NCBI GenBank assembly: GCA_025210525.1
Contig: JAOARP010000001.1
Location: 1-57,497 of the forward strand
Source: Marinisporobacter sp.
GTDB lineage: Bacteria; Bacillota; Clostridia; Peptostreptococcales; Thermotaleaceae
Length of the DNA: 57,497 nt
Direction: 5' to 3'
The translations under genes were made by a program, and so were the position numbers. The stretch's first letter is position 1. Every line of letters begins with the position of its first letter. Positions 17,938-27,987 of the stretch are shown here, piece after piece. The notes below the pieces were generated by a model. The model did not search any database. It had not been told where the DNA came from and worked only from the letters and a program-made list of their open reading frames with translations.

Positions 17938-18687
17938 ATGGTATATTTTATAGGAGCAGGTCCAGGAGATCCTGATTTAATTACAGTAAAAGGGAAGAAA
18001 ATTGTTGAAAAGGCAGATGTGATCATTTATGCAGGTTCCCTTGTGAATAAAGAAATTATTGGCTGTAGAAAAGAAGAAGCAGCTGTTTATAATAGTGCTT
18101 CTATGACTTTAGAAGAAGTGATTGAAGTCATGGAGGAAGCTGTAAAAGAAAATAAATTAGTAGCTAGGGTGCACACCGGAGATCCAAGTATTTACGGTGC
18201 TATAAGAGAACAAATCGATATATTAGAAGAAAAAGGGATTGATTATAAGGTTATTCCTGGAGTAAGTTCTTTTGTTGGAGCAGCAGCAGCCATCAATAAG
18301 GAATTTACTTTACCTGGAGTGACTCAAACGGTTATTTTAACAAGAATGGAAGGAAGAACTCCTGTTCCTGAAAAGGAAAGTCTTGAAAAATTAGCATCTC
18401 ATCAAGCATCTATGTGTATATTCTTATCTGTTCATATGATTGAAGATGTGGCAAAGAGACTTTCAACCCATTATCCTTTAAAAACACCTATTGCAGTAAT
18501 TCAAAAGGCTACTTGGGAGGATCAAAAAGTTGTAATAGGAACACTTGAAAATATTGCACAGAAGGTGAAGGAATCTGGTATCAATAAGACAGCTCAAATT
18601 TTAGTAGGAGATTTCCTGGGAAATGAGTATGAATACTCTAAGCTTTATGATAAAACCTTTAGTCATGAATTTAGGACTGCAAAATAA
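17938..18687 (+). CDS. cbiF: Cobalt-precorrin-4 (C11)-methyltransferase
   Basis: A 249-residue tetrapyrrole methylase. Diagnostic blocks: FIGAGPGDPDLITVKG, ADVIIYAGSLVN, RVHTGDPSIYGAIREQ, VIPGVSSFVGAAAAI, QTVILTRMEGRTPVP and IAVIQKATWEDQ. The last two separate CbiF/CobM from the other methylases. Its stop codon shares bases with the start of cbiG. Confidence 0.96.
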   Translation: MVYFIGAGPGDPDLITVKGKKIVEKADVIIYAGSLVNKEIIGCRKEEAAVYNSASMTLEEVIEVMEEAVKENKLVARVHTGDPSIYGAIREQIDILEEKGIDYKVIPGVSSFVGAAAAINKEFTLPGVTQTVILTRMEGRTPVPEKESLEKLASHQASMCIFLSVHMIEDVAKRLSTHYPLKTPIAVIQKATWEDQKVVIGTLENIAQKVKESGINKTAQILVGDFLGNEYEYSKLYDKTFSHEFRTAK

Positions 18688-19724
18688 TGGATAAAGCCAT
18701 TATCACATTAACAAAGGGTGGTATGAAGCTTGGACTAAATTTACTAAAGGCTATAGGTGGAGCTGTTTTATATGTACATCCGAAGTTTTATATAGCGGGT
18801 GAAAATATAAAGAAAATTGATGGAAAGATGTCCGAATTTACAGGGGAAATATTTCATCAATATAAATGTTTAATTTTTATTATGTCTACAGGAATTGTAG
18901 TAAGATCTATTGCTCCCTTTATTCAAGATAAAAAAACAGATCCTGCTGTAGTTGTATTAGATGAAAAGGGTAAAAATGTAATCAGTCTTTTATCAGGACA
19001 TATTGGAGGTGCAAATCTTCATACAAAAAAAATAGCACAAATATTAAATGCAAATCCTGTCATTACTACAGCTTCTGATGTGAATGAATTGATAGCGGTA
19101 GATACACTAGCTATGGCACTTGGTTGTGAAATAGAAGATTTTTCTGATGCAACCAAGGTGACAGCTCATATTGTAAATGGGGAAAGAATTGGACTCATTT
19201 CAGATAGAATGATTAATTTAGCATTACCTAAAAATATTATAAGAATAAATAGAGATCAGGTACATGAAGGGTTTAAAGGACTTATTTATATTACTGACAA
19301 AACAATGGAAAATGATATAATATATGATAGTGTGATTTTAAGACCTAAAAGTATTATATTAGGTATTGGGTGTAGGCGTGGAAAATCAGAAGAAGAAATA
19401 TTAAGCACTATAGAAGATAGTCTTACGGATTTAAAGGTTTCAAAAAAATCTATCAAGCATATAGCAACGGTAGATATAAAAAAAGATGAAGAAGGATTAA
19501 TAAGAGCAACAAAATCGTTAAAAGTACCCTTAATGATTGTAGAACGAGAAGACATAAAAAAAGTAGAAAATCAATTTAATCAATCACAGTTTGTGAAAAA
19601 GCAAATTGGCGTGGGAGCTGTATGTGAGCCTGTAGCATTTTTAACGAGTAAAAATGGGAAAATGATTCAAAAAAAGAAAGGCTATAACGGTATAACAATA
19701 GCGGTATTTAGAGAAGGTGAGTAG
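18687..19724 (+). CDS. cbiG: Cobalt-precorrin-5A hydrolase
   Basis: A 345-residue enzyme that opens the ring A lactone and releases the C20 carbon as acetaldehyde, a step unique to the anaerobic pathway. The N-terminal half has CLIFIMSTGIVVRSIAPFI and the LLSGHIGGANLHTKKI block. The C-terminal CobE-like domain starts near residue 215 with ILGIGCRRGKS and carries IGVGAVCEPVAFL. The order cbiF-cbiG is common. Confidence 0.95.
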   Translation: MDKAIITLTKGGMKLGLNLLKAIGGAVLYVHPKFYIAGENIKKIDGKMSEFTGEIFHQYKCLIFIMSTGIVVRSIAPFIQDKKTDPAVVVLDEKGKNVISLLSGHIGGANLHTKKIAQILNANPVITTASDVNELIAVDTLAMALGCEIEDFSDATKVTAHIVNGERIGLISDRMINLALPKNIIRINRDQVHEGFKGLIYITDKTMENDIIYDSVILRPKSIILGIGCRRGKSEEEILSTIEDSLTDLKVSKKSIKHIATVDIKKDEEGLIRATKSLKVPLMIVEREDIKKVENQFNQSQFVKKQIGVGAVCEPVAFLTSKNGKMIQKKKGYNGITIAVFREGE

Positions 19725-19727
19725 AAA

Positions 19728-21026
19728 ATGGAAATCGTTGTAGTAGGGATTAATCATAAAAATTCTCCTCTTGAGATCAGGGAGAGAGTATCTTTTTCAA
19801 AAAGTGAGTTAGAAAAAGCTTATGAGGTGCTTTCTAAAAAAGAATATGTGAAGGAAGTTGTTATTTTATCAACCTGTAATCGAAGTGAGATCACAGCAGT
19901 AGTTACTGAGACAGATGAGGGAATTAAGTGTTTAAAAGATTTTTATTGTGATTTTTTTCAAATAGAAAAAGAACTACTAAATATTCACTTCTTTGTAAAG
20001 GAAGGGGATAAAGCAGTAAAGCATGTATTTCAATTAGCTGCAGGTCTTGAATCTTTAGTATTAGGAGAAGACCAAATATTAGGGCAAGTAAGAAATGCCC
20101 AAAGCTATGCATTAGAAAAAGCATGTACAGGAAAAATACTCAATAAATTATATCGAGAAGCTGTGACTACGGCAAAAAAAATAAAAAGAGAGACGGCAAT
20201 ATCACAAAATTCATTGTCTATTAGTTCTATTGCTGTAAAATTTATTGAAGATATTTTTGATGAGTTAAAAGATAAAAAGGTTTTGGTCATCGGTGTTGGG
20301 AAGATGAGTCGTATTGCTATAGAAAACTTAATCTATAAAGGGGTAAAAGAAATATATGTTACGAATCGAACGGTAGGACATGCTATTAATTTATCTGAAA
20401 GATATGAAGAAATTCGAGTGGTTAAGTTTCAAGACCGATATGAAATGATCAAAGATGTAGATATTGTAATCACTTCAACAAGTGCTCCTCACTATGTCTT
20501 AAAGAAGGAAGAGATTGAAAAAAATCATCAAAAAGAAGATAGACTCTGTATTGTAGATATTGCAGTTCCAAGAGATGTAGATCCTGAAATAGGGAAGCTA
20601 GAGGGAATATCTGTTTATGAATTAGATGAACTAAAAAAGGTATCCCTTGAAAATATGGAAGTCAGATTAAAAGCTGCACAAGCGGCAATAGAAACTATTA
20701 TTGAGGAATGTATTCTATTTGAAAATTGGTACAATTGTCTTCCTGTATTTCCTGTGATTGAGGAAATACAAGAACATAGCTTCAATATATTAGAATCAGA
20801 AATAGAGAGTTTGATGAAAAGATTAGATCAAGCTTCCAACAAAGACAAGGAATTAATTGAAATTGTCATGAAAAGCATGGCAAAAAAATTAATTAAAAGA
20901 CCGATTCTCAATCTAAAAAGAGCGGGAGAAGATCGAAAAGGTAAGTTGTATGCAAAAATTGCTAGTGAATTATTTGCAACAAATATATATAGTTGTAGAA
21001 AGAAAGGGAGAAAGCAGAATGCATAA
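19728..21026 (+). CDS. hemA: Glutamyl-tRNA reductase
   Basis: A 432-residue NADPH-dependent enzyme that makes glutamate-1-semialdehyde from Glu-tRNA, the entry of the C5 route to 5-aminolevulinate. Motifs: VGINHKNSPLEIRERVSF, the catalytic Cys in LSTCNRSEI, GLESLVLGEDQILGQV, the NADPH loop VIGVGKMSRI, and VDIAVPRDVDPEIG. It lies between cbiG and cbiH, so synthesis of the trunk precursor is under the same B12 control as the corrin genes. It overlaps cbiH by 8 bp. Confidence 0.97.
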   Translation: MEIVVVGINHKNSPLEIRERVSFSKSELEKAYEVLSKKEYVKEVVILSTCNRSEITAVVTETDEGIKCLKDFYCDFFQIEKELLNIHFFVKEGDKAVKHVFQLAAGLESLVLGEDQILGQVRNAQSYALEKACTGKILNKLYREAVTTAKKIKRETAISQNSLSISSIAVKFIEDIFDELKDKKVLVIGVGKMSRIAIENLIYKGVKEIYVTNRTVGHAINLSERYEEIRVVKFQDRYEMIKDVDIVITSTSAPHYVLKKEEIEKNHQKEDRLCIVDIAVPRDVDPEIGKLEGISVYELDELKKVSLENMEVRLKAAQAAIETIIEECILFENWYNCLPVFPVIEEIQEHSFNILESEIESLMKRLDQASNKDKELIEIVMKSMAKKLIKRPILNLKRAGEDRKGKLYAKIASELFATNIYSCRKKGRKQNA

Positions 21027-21759
21027 TAAAGGGAAAATATATGTAATAGGGCTAGGACCTGGAAATAGAGAACATATGAGTAAAAGAGCGCTAGATGCTA
21101 TTATAGATTCTGAAGTAGTTATAGGATATAAGACATATATTCATTTAGTAGAGGATTTATTAGAGGGAAAAGAAGTTATTGATTCAGGTATGAGAAAAGA
21201 AATTGAAAGATGTAACTTGACCATTGATAAAGCGTTAGAAGGAAAAAAGACCTGTATTATCAGCAGTGGAGATGCAGGGGTATATGGTATGGCCGGGATC
21301 ATGCTTGAAGTAAAATATGACAGAAATGTGGATATAGAAATAGAGCTTGTTCCTGGTATCACTGCTGCTAGTGCTGCTGCATCTGTTCTTGGAGCACCAA
21401 TGATGCACGATTTTTCAGTAATATCTTTAAGTGACTTATTGACAGATTGGGAACTTATTAAAAAGAGAATTGAATGTGCGGCTATGGGGGATTTTATTAT
21501 AGCTCTTTATAATCCGAGAAGTAAAGGGCGTGTTCATCAAATTGAGGAAGCAAGAGAAATTATGATGAAGCATAAAGACAAGAACACACCTGTAGGAATT
21601 GTAAGAAATGCAAAAAGAGATGGTGAAGAAGTAATTGTTACAGATCTTGAAAATATGCTAAACCATCCTATTGATATGTTGACAGTAGTAATCATCGGAA
21701 ATGCTAAGACTTATGTAAAGAACGGAAAAATGATTACCCCTAGAGGCTATAAACTATGA
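21019..21759 (+). CDS. cbiH: Cobalt-precorrin-3 (C17)-methyltransferase
   Basis: A 246-residue tetrapyrrole methylase: VIGLGPGNREHMSKRA, VVIGYKTYIHLV, ISSGDAGVYGMAGI, VPGITAASAAASVLGAPMMH, FIIALYNPRSKGR and IVRNAKRDGE. These match CbiH/CobJ, which methylates C17 with ring contraction. The start is ATG 21019, inside the end of hemA and after AGAAAGGGAG. No ferredoxin-like or extra domain is fused to it. Confidence 0.95.
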   Translation: MHNKGKIYVIGLGPGNREHMSKRALDAIIDSEVVIGYKTYIHLVEDLLEGKEVIDSGMRKEIERCNLTIDKALEGKKTCIISSGDAGVYGMAGIMLEVKYDRNVDIEIELVPGITAASAAASVLGAPMMHDFSVISLSDLLTDWELIKKRIECAAMGDFIIALYNPRSKGRVHQIEEAREIMMKHKDKNTPVGIVRNAKRDGEEVIVTDLENMLNHPIDMLTVVIIGNAKTYVKNGKMITPRGYKL

Positions 21760-22520
21760 TCATGGTTTTAAGTGGTACAAAGGATGGAAGAGAACTTGTA
21801 AAAGATCTTTTAGATAAAGGGTATCCCCTTATTGTAACAACGGCTACTGATTATGGTGGAACCCTTATTGAAAAGAATGAGTTATGTACCATTGTTCCTA
21901 AAAAGTTAAACAAAAAAGAGATGGAAGAATTAATCATAGAAAAAAATATAAAAGTATTGATTGATGCAACTCATCCTTACGCAGTAGAAGTTTCTCAAAA
22001 TGCTATAGATGCTTGTGAAAATACAAACATCCTTTATTTTAGATATCAGAGAGAAAAGGCTAACTTAGACCAATACAAGGAATTGGTTCAATATGTTTCT
22101 GAGTATGAAAAAGCTGTAGAAAGCTTAAAGAAAATAGATGGAAATATATTGCTCACAACAGGGAGTAAAACATTAGAACTTTTTGCAAAAAATTCACCAA
22201 TGGAAAAATTATTTCCTAGAGTATTGCCAGTAAGTACAATTATCAAGAAGTGTGAGAGCTTAGGGATTAAGCCTTCTAATATAATAGCTATGCAAGGACC
22301 CTTTTCTACAGAAATGAATGTGGAAATGATTAAAAAATATAAAATAGATATATTGGTATCTAAAGAAAGTGGAGATATTGGAGGAACTATTCAAAAGCTA
22401 GAAGCGGCCCAAAAAATGAATATTCCAGTGATTTTAATTGAAAGACCAAAGATAGTTTATAAGAATGTATTTGAAGATAGGAACCTGTTGATGAAAAAAG
22501 TGAGTGAAGCATATGGATAA
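21756..22520 (+). CDS. cbiJ: Cobalt-precorrin-6A reductase
   Basis: A 254-residue reductase (CobK family). MVLSGTKDGREL at the N-terminus, IDATHPYAVEVSQNAIDAC, LLTTGSKTLELF, RVLPVSTIIKKCESLGI, IIAMQGPFS and LVSKESGDIGGTIQKLEAA are family blocks. It overlaps cbiH by 4 bp and the next gene by 8 bp. ATG 21762 is an alternative start. Confidence 0.94.
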   Translation: MIMVLSGTKDGRELVKDLLDKGYPLIVTTATDYGGTLIEKNELCTIVPKKLNKKEMEELIIEKNIKVLIDATHPYAVEVSQNAIDACENTNILYFRYQREKANLDQYKELVQYVSEYEKAVESLKKIDGNILLTTGSKTLELFAKNSPMEKLFPRVLPVSTIIKKCESLGIKPSNIIAMQGPFSTEMNVEMIKKYKIDILVSKESGDIGGTIQKLEAAQKMNIPVILIERPKIVYKNVFEDRNLLMKKVSEAYG

Positions 22521-23151
22521 GTATTACCCTATTATGCTAGACTTATGTGGAAAAAAATGTGTTGTCATTGGTGGAGGGAAGGTAGCACAAAGAAAAGTAC
22601 TTTCCCTTTTAAAATGTGGTGCAAAAGTTAAAGTAATAAGCCCTAAATGTACAAACAAATTAAAGGAACTACAAATAGAGGGGAAAATAGAACTAATCAA
22701 GAGACCTTATATCTTTGGAGATATAAAGGGAAGCTTTTTAGCATTTATTGCAACGGATCAGGAGAAAGTAAATAAAGCTTCCTTAGAAGAAGCAAAAGTC
22801 CAAGGGGTTCTTGTAAATGTGATTGACAATCCTTATGAATGTGACTTTGTTGTACCAAGTGTTATAAGAAGAGGAGATTTACAAATAACCATTTCCACTA
22901 ATGGAAAGAGTCCTATGCTTTCTAAAAAAATAAGACAAGAGTTAGAAGAGACCTTCGGAGAAGAATATAGGGAGTATATCAGTATATTAGGGGATTTAAG
23001 AGAGCTTGTTTTAAGAGAAATTGATGATATTCGTATAAGAAGAAAAGTATTTGAAACAGTTGTATATAGTGATTTACTAGAGAAGTATAAAAATAGAGAA
23101 ATTAAAGATATAAGAAAAGCAATTATGGAGCTATATGAAAATTATAGATGA
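22513..23151 (+). CDS. sirC: Precorrin-2 dehydrogenase (siroheme synthase N-terminal type)
   Basis: A 212-residue protein like the N-terminal domain of CysG or yeast Met8. YYPIMLDLCGKKCVVIGGGKVAQRKV holds the NAD-binding glycine loop, followed by FIATDQEKVN and VNVIDNPYECDFVVPSVIRRGDLQI with STNGKSP. It oxidises precorrin-2 to sirohydrochlorin. Some homologues also chelate metal, which would matter because no dedicated cobalt chelatase is in the cluster. ATG 22513 overlaps the cbiJ stop. Confidence 0.9.
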   Translation: MDKYYPIMLDLCGKKCVVIGGGKVAQRKVLSLLKCGAKVKVISPKCTNKLKELQIEGKIELIKRPYIFGDIKGSFLAFIATDQEKVNKASLEEAKVQGVLVNVIDNPYECDFVVPSVIRRGDLQITISTNGKSPMLSKKIRQELEETFGEEYREYISILGDLRELVLREIDDIRIRRKVFETVVYSDLLEKYKNREIKDIRKAIMELYENYR

Positions 23152-23164
23152 AAAGGTGAAAAGG

Positions 23165-24097
23165 ATGACAAAAAAGAAAATTGTTCTGGGTTCTAGGGCG
23201 AGTGAACTTGCCCTTAAACAAACTTATTGGGTAATTGATCGATTAAAGGAGAAATTCCCTCAGTATGAATATGAGGTAGTAAAAATCAAAACTATTGGAG
23301 ATAAAATTTTAGATAAAACATTAGACAAGATTGGCGGAAAGGGGTTGTTTGTAAAAGAAATTGAAGCAGCCCTTTTAAGCGGCCATATTGATTTAGCTGT
23401 ACACAGTATGAAGGATGTTCCAACAGAAATGGTAGATGATTTAATCATTGGAGCCATTACGGATCGGGAAGATACGAGAGATATTTTAATCAGTAAAAAT
23501 AATTTAAATCTTGAAGATTTACCAAAGGGTGCAAAAATCGGAACAAGTAGCTTAAGGAGAGCTGCACAGCTATTATATTATAGACCTGATTTTGTCATAG
23601 AGCCTATTCGTGGGAATATCAAAACGAGAATGGAAAAAATAGAAACGATGAATTTGGATGGAGTAATTCTTGCAGCTGCAGGGATTATGAGAATGGGGTG
23701 GCAAAACCAAATATCAGAATTTATATCAGAAGAGGTCTGTACCCCAGCTGTTGGACAAGGAGCCCTAGGGATTCAAATTAGAAAAAATGATCCTTTTATA
23801 GAATCTGTTGTAAAAACATTAAATAATTCAAGCATCGAGTATGCTGTAAAGGCGGAAAGAAGCTTTATGAGAACACTTAATGGAGGATGTCATGTGCCTA
23901 TTGGTGCCTATGCAGAGCTGAAAGAAGATCAGATTTTTATGACCACAGTGATCGCATCTCCTGATGGGAAAGAGATGATTAAGCTACAAGATTCTTGTGA
24001 GAAAAATAAATGTGAAGCCTTAGGGCAAAAAATGGCTAAGTTGAGTTTAGAAAAGGGCGGAGATATTATATTAAAAAATATTGAGGTAGGTGATTAA
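23165..24097 (+). CDS. hemC: Hydroxymethylbilane synthase (porphobilinogen deaminase)
   Basis: A 310-residue enzyme joining four porphobilinogens. Markers: LGSRASELALKQT, IKTIGDKILDK, GKGLFVKEIEAALL, DLAVHSMKDVPTE, GTSSLRRAAQLL, IRGNIKTRM and the dipyrromethane cofactor Cys in LNGGCHVPIGAYAE (about residue 239). ATG 23165 lies after AAAGG; the earlier in-frame ATG at 23135 is inside sirC. Confidence 0.97.
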   Translation: MTKKKIVLGSRASELALKQTYWVIDRLKEKFPQYEYEVVKIKTIGDKILDKTLDKIGGKGLFVKEIEAALLSGHIDLAVHSMKDVPTEMVDDLIIGAITDREDTRDILISKNNLNLEDLPKGAKIGTSSLRRAAQLLYYRPDFVIEPIRGNIKTRMEKIETMNLDGVILAAAGIMRMGWQNQISEFISEEVCTPAVGQGALGIQIRKNDPFIESVVKTLNNSSIEYAVKAERSFMRTLNGGCHVPIGAYAELKEDQIFMTTVIASPDGKEMIKLQDSCEKNKCEALGQKMAKLSLEKGGDIILKNIEVGD

Positions 24098-24098
24098 T

Positions 24099-25616
24099 AT
24101 GGCGGTAGGAAAAGTATTTTTGATAGGAGCAGGTCCAGGAGATTATAAACTTATTACCCTTAAGGGGATAGAATGTATTCAAAAGGCAGATGTAGTATTA
24201 TATGACCGATTGGCAAGTCCTCAGTTATTAAAATTTGCAAGAGGGGATGCTGAGCTGATTTATGTTGGAAAAGCGCCAAATAATCATGCTTATACTCAAG
24301 AAGAAATTAACCAGCTTCTTGTGAAAAAGGGTTTAGAAGGAAAAATTATTGCTAGATTAAAGGGTGGAGACCCTCTTGTGTTTGGAAGAGGAGGAGAAGA
24401 AGCAAAGGAATTAAGAGAAAATGGAATTTCATTTGAAATCGTTCCTGGGATTACTTCAGCTATATCTGTACCTGCTTATGCAGGAATCCCTGTAACCCAT
24501 AGAAATGTAAGTTCATCTTTTCACGTAATTACAGGAAATGAAGATCCAACAAAAGAAGAAAAGTCTGTAGACTATGAAGCTTTAGCAAAACTAGAAGGAA
24601 CCATTATTTTTTTAATGGGCATAAAAAACTTAGATAAAATTTGTCAAAGTCTTATAAAATATGGACAAAGCCCAGAAAGACCAGTAGCAGTCATTATGAG
24701 GGGAACTACTACAGAGCAAAAGAAGGTTATAGGAACCCTTAAAGATATTCATGAAAAGGTAATGAAAAATGGTCTTAAGAATCCATCTATTATTATTGTA
24801 GGAGAAGTAGTAAATTTATCTCCGATATTAAGATGGCATGAAGATAAGCCTTTATTTGGGAAAAAGATTTTAGTTACAAGAACAAGACAACAAGCAAGTC
24901 ATCTATCTAAAAAGCTTGAAAATTTAGGGGCACAAGCAGTAGAATTTCCAACGATAAAAATAGAAAAGCCGAAAAGCTTTGAGAAAATAGATGAAGCATT
25001 AGAAGCAATAGAAAAATATAAATGGATTATATTTACCAGTGTAAATGGTGTGGCTGCATTCTTTGAAAGAATGAAAAAATTAAATAAAGATATAAGAAGC
25101 CTTCTAAATGCAAAACTAGTAGCAATAGGTCCTGCTACTGCAAAGGTATTAGAAGATAAAGGACTTATCATTGAATATGTCCCTGAAGAATATAGAGCTG
25201 AGGGGATTATTGAAGGATTAAAAGATCAAATAAAAAAGGGAGAGCACATTCTTTTACCAAGAGCAGATATTGCTAGGGAAATATTAATTGAAGAACTGAA
25301 AAAATTAGGAGCAGTTGTGGATAATATTCCTATTTATTGTACAGTGATTCCAAAGAAGGATCAGGAAAAGCTTATAAGTATTCTTAAAGATGATCATGTA
25401 GATATGATTACCTTTACTAGTTCTTCTACTGTTAAAAACTTTATAGAGATTTTAGGAGAAAATAATAAAGAATTATTAGCAGATAAAAAAATAGCTGTAA
25501 TTGGGCCTATTACTGAAGAAACTGCAAAAGACTTAACCCTTAAGATAGATGTGCAGGCAAAAGAATTTACTATAGATGGACTTGTTGACGCTATTAATAA
25601 ACATTATAACAGTTAG
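24099..25616 (+). CDS. cobA-hemD: Fused uroporphyrinogen-III C-methyltransferase / uroporphyrinogen-III synthase
   Basis: A 505-residue two-domain protein. Residues ~1-245 are SUMT: FLIGAGPGDYKLITLKG, ADVVLYDRLAS, ARLKGGDPLVFGRGGEEA, VPGITSAISVPAYAGIP and IMRGTTTEQKKV. Residues ~255-505 are HemD: ILVTRTRQQASHLSKKLE, WIIFTSVNGVAAFFERM, LLPRADIAREIL and ITFTSSSTVKNF. The fusion closes hydroxymethylbilane to uroporphyrinogen III and methylates it to precorrin-2, the branch point to siroheme and B12. The fusion is common in clostridia. ATG 24099 follows GAGGTAGGTG. Confidence 0.96.
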   Translation: MAVGKVFLIGAGPGDYKLITLKGIECIQKADVVLYDRLASPQLLKFARGDAELIYVGKAPNNHAYTQEEINQLLVKKGLEGKIIARLKGGDPLVFGRGGEEAKELRENGISFEIVPGITSAISVPAYAGIPVTHRNVSSSFHVITGNEDPTKEEKSVDYEALAKLEGTIIFLMGIKNLDKICQSLIKYGQSPERPVAVIMRGTTTEQKKVIGTLKDIHEKVMKNGLKNPSIIIVGEVVNLSPILRWHEDKPLFGKKILVTRTRQQASHLSKKLENLGAQAVEFPTIKIEKPKSFEKIDEALEAIEKYKWIIFTSVNGVAAFFERMKKLNKDIRSLLNAKLVAIGPATAKVLEDKGLIIEYVPEEYRAEGIIEGLKDQIKKGEHILLPRADIAREILIEELKKLGAVVDNIPIYCTVIPKKDQEKLISILKDDHVDMITFTSSSTVKNFIEILGENNKELLADKKIAVIGPITEETAKDLTLKIDVQAKEFTIDGLVDAINKHYNS

Positions 25617-25630
25617 GTGGGGGAATTGAA

Positions 25631-26605
25631 ATGAATTTATTAAATAGACCAAGAAGATTAAGAAGAAATGCTGCTGTAAGAAGTTTGATACAAGAAACCG
25701 TATTAAATATAAATGATTTTATTTATCCTTTATTTGTAGTAGAAGGAGAAGGAATCAAAGAAGAAATTGAAAGCCTTTCAAATACTTATCACTTTTCTGT
25801 TGATATGTTAGAGAGAGAAATTAATGAAATTACAAATTTAGGAATAAAAGCAGTCATTTTATTTGGATTACCTAATAAAAAAGACAGCTTCGGAAGTGAA
25901 GCATATAATGATGAGGGAATTGTTCAAAAAGCAATAAGGGAAATAAAAAGAATCAATAAGGATTTATTAGTTGTTACAGATATTTGTATGTGTCAATATA
26001 CAGACCATGGTCATTGTGGCATATTAAGAAATGGTTATGTAGACAATGATGAAACATTAGGATATTTAGCAAAAATTGCGCTATCTCATGCAAAAGCAGG
26101 TGCAGATATGGTGGCTCCTTCAGATATGATGGATGGAAGAATTGGTGCTATTCGTAGTATTTTAGATGAAAATGGATTTACTGAAATTTCTGTGATGGCG
26201 TATAGTGCAAAATATGCTTCTGCTTTTTATGGACCATTTAGAGCAGCTGCCAATTCAGCTCCTGAATGTGGAGACAGAAAAAGCTATCAAATGGACCCTG
26301 CTAATAGTGATGAAGCATTAAGAGAAGTGGAGCTTGATATAGAAGAAGGTGCAGATATTGTTATGGTGAAACCGGCACTTTCGTATTTAGATGTGATTAG
26401 AAGAGTAAAGGATAACTATAATATGCCTTTGGCTGCTTATAATGTAAGTGGTGAATATGCTATGATCAAGGCTGCAGCAAAGCAAGGGTTAATAGATGAA
26501 AAAGCAATCGTTCTAGAAAAATTATTATCTATGAAAAGAGCAGGAGCAGATATTATTATTACATATCATGCGAAGGATGCTGCGAAATGGTTAAGGGAGG
26601 AATAA
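25631..26605 (+). CDS. hemB: Porphobilinogen synthase (5-aminolevulinate dehydratase)
   Basis: A 324-residue enzyme condensing two 5-aminolevulinates. It has the zinc-type cysteine cluster [14 protein letters not shown] (about residues 118-131), [13 protein letters not shown], the Lys in [16 protein letters not shown] and the Schiff-base Lys in [12 protein letters not shown] Zn-dependent rather than Mg/Asp-rich enzyme is predicted. It lies 14 bp after cobA-hemD. Confidence 0.97.
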   Translation: MNLLNRPRRLRRNAAVRSLIQETVLNINDFIYPLFVVEGEGIKEEIESLSNTYHFSVDMLEREINEITNLGIKAVILFGLPNKKDSFGSEAYNDEGIVQKAIREIKRINKDLLVVTDICMCQYTDHGHCGILRNGYVDNDETLGYLAKIALSHAKAGADMVAPSDMMDGRIGAIRSILDENGFTEISVMAYSAKYASAFYGPFRAAANSAPECGDRKSYQMDPANSDEALREVELDIEEGADIVMVKPALSYLDVIRRVKDNYNMPLAAYNVSGEYAMIKAAAKQGLIDEKAIVLEKLLSMKRAGADIIITYHAKDAAKWLREE

Positions 26606-26609
26606 AAAA

Positions 26610-27899
26610 ATGAACTTTCAAAAATCAAAAGCTTTATTTGAAGAAGCAAAAAAAGTTATTCCTGGGGGTGTAAATAGCCCTGTAAGAGCATTTTCATCTG
26701 TTTCTATGGACCCTCCCTTTATTGTAAAGGGGAAGGGAAGTAAAATCTATGATGCAGATGGTAATGAGTATATTGATTATGTAGGTTCTTGGGGACCTTT
26801 GATTTTAGGACATGCTCATGAAGACGTGACAGAAGCTCTTAAGAAAGTTATTGATTTAGGAACAAGCTATGGTGCTCCTACTGAGATTGAAACAGAGCTT
26901 GCAAAATTAGTTTGTGAGGCAGTACCTTCCGTGGAATTAATAAGAATGGTTAATTCTGGGACTGAAGCAACTATGAGTGCATTAAGACTTGCAAGAGGAT
27001 ATACTGGAAGAAAAATGATTGTAAAGTTTGAAGGAAACTACCATGGACACTCAGATAGTTTACTTATCAAAGCAGGTTCTGGAGCGTTAACCTTCGGCGT
27101 ACCTAATAGTCCAGGGGTTCCAGAAGATATAGCAAGAAATACCATTACTGCACAATATAATGATATAGAAACATTAAAAGCCATTTTCAAAGAGTACGGA
27201 GAAGATATAGCAGGCGTGATTATTGAGCCTATAGCGGGTAATATGGGTGTTGTACCAGCTACACAGGAATTTATGGAGGCTTTAAGAAAAATAACCGAGG
27301 AATATGGAGCTTTACTGATTGTAGATGAAGTGATGACAGGATTTAGAGTGTCTTTTAATTGTGCTCAGAGCTTATATAACGTGAAACCTGATATTACAAC
27401 CTTTGGTAAAATCATTGGAGGAGGTCTTCCAGTAGGTGCTTATGGTGGAAAAAGAGAAATCATGGAAAAAATTTCTCCAATGGGACCTGTTTATCAAGCA
27501 GGAACCTTATCTGGAAATCCACTAGCCATGACTGCAGGATATGTGACCCTTAAAATATTAAGAGATCATCCAGAGATTTATGAAGATTTAGAAAAAAAAT
27601 CTAAGATGCTAGCAGATGGATTAAAGGAAAATGTAGAAAAGCTTGGCGTGAAAGCGAGCTTTAATCGTGTAGGGGCTATGCAATCTATTTTCTTTACAGA
27701 AAAAGAGGTTGTAGATTTTAAAACAGCTATGAGTAGTGATACAAATAAATTCAGCATATATTTTGGAGAAATGCTAAAGCAAGGAATCTATTTAGCACCA
27801 TCGCAATTTGAAGCTTCTTTTGTATCCGCTGCCCATAGTGAAGAAGATATAGAAAAAACAATTAAAGCAAGCTTTAACGCTTTGAAAAAAATCGTGTAA
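26610..27899 (+). CDS. hemL: Glutamate-1-semialdehyde 2,1-aminomutase
   Basis: A 429-residue PLP enzyme completing the C5 route. Markers: [84 protein letters not shown] and the PLP-Lys region [17 protein letters not shown]. It is the last gene of the ~19-kb operon begun at cbiA. I see no strong terminator right after it. Confidence 0.97.
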   Translation: MNFQKSKALFEEAKKVIPGGVNSPVRAFSSVSMDPPFIVKGKGSKIYDADGNEYIDYVGSWGPLILGHAHEDVTEALKKVIDLGTSYGAPTEIETELAKLVCEAVPSVELIRMVNSGTEATMSALRLARGYTGRKMIVKFEGNYHGHSDSLLIKAGSGALTFGVPNSPGVPEDIARNTITAQYNDIETLKAIFKEYGEDIAGVIIEPIAGNMGVVPATQEFMEALRKITEEYGALLIVDEVMTGFRVSFNCAQSLYNVKPDITTFGKIIGGGLPVGAYGGKREIMEKISPMGPVYQAGTLSGNPLAMTAGYVTLKILRDHPEIYEDLEKKSKMLADGLKENVEKLGVKASFNRVGAMQSIFFTEKEVVDFKTAMSSDTNKFSIYFGEMLKQGIYLAPSQFEASFVSAAHSEEDIEKTIKASFNALKKIV

Positions 27900-27920
27900 G
27901 CTTTAAGATATATTAAAATC

Positions 27921-27950
27921 TTGAAATTATTGATCCATATATGGTACAAT
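27921..27950 (+). promoter_or_regulatory. Candidate sigma-A promoter of the SEC-C gene
   Basis: TTGAAA (27921-27926), 18 bp, TACAAT (27945-27950), then the RBS AAAGGAGAAGG before ATG 27988. Confidence 0.5.
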
Positions 27951-27987
27951 GCTAAAGATGAAACTATGATAAAAAGGAGAAGGATAG

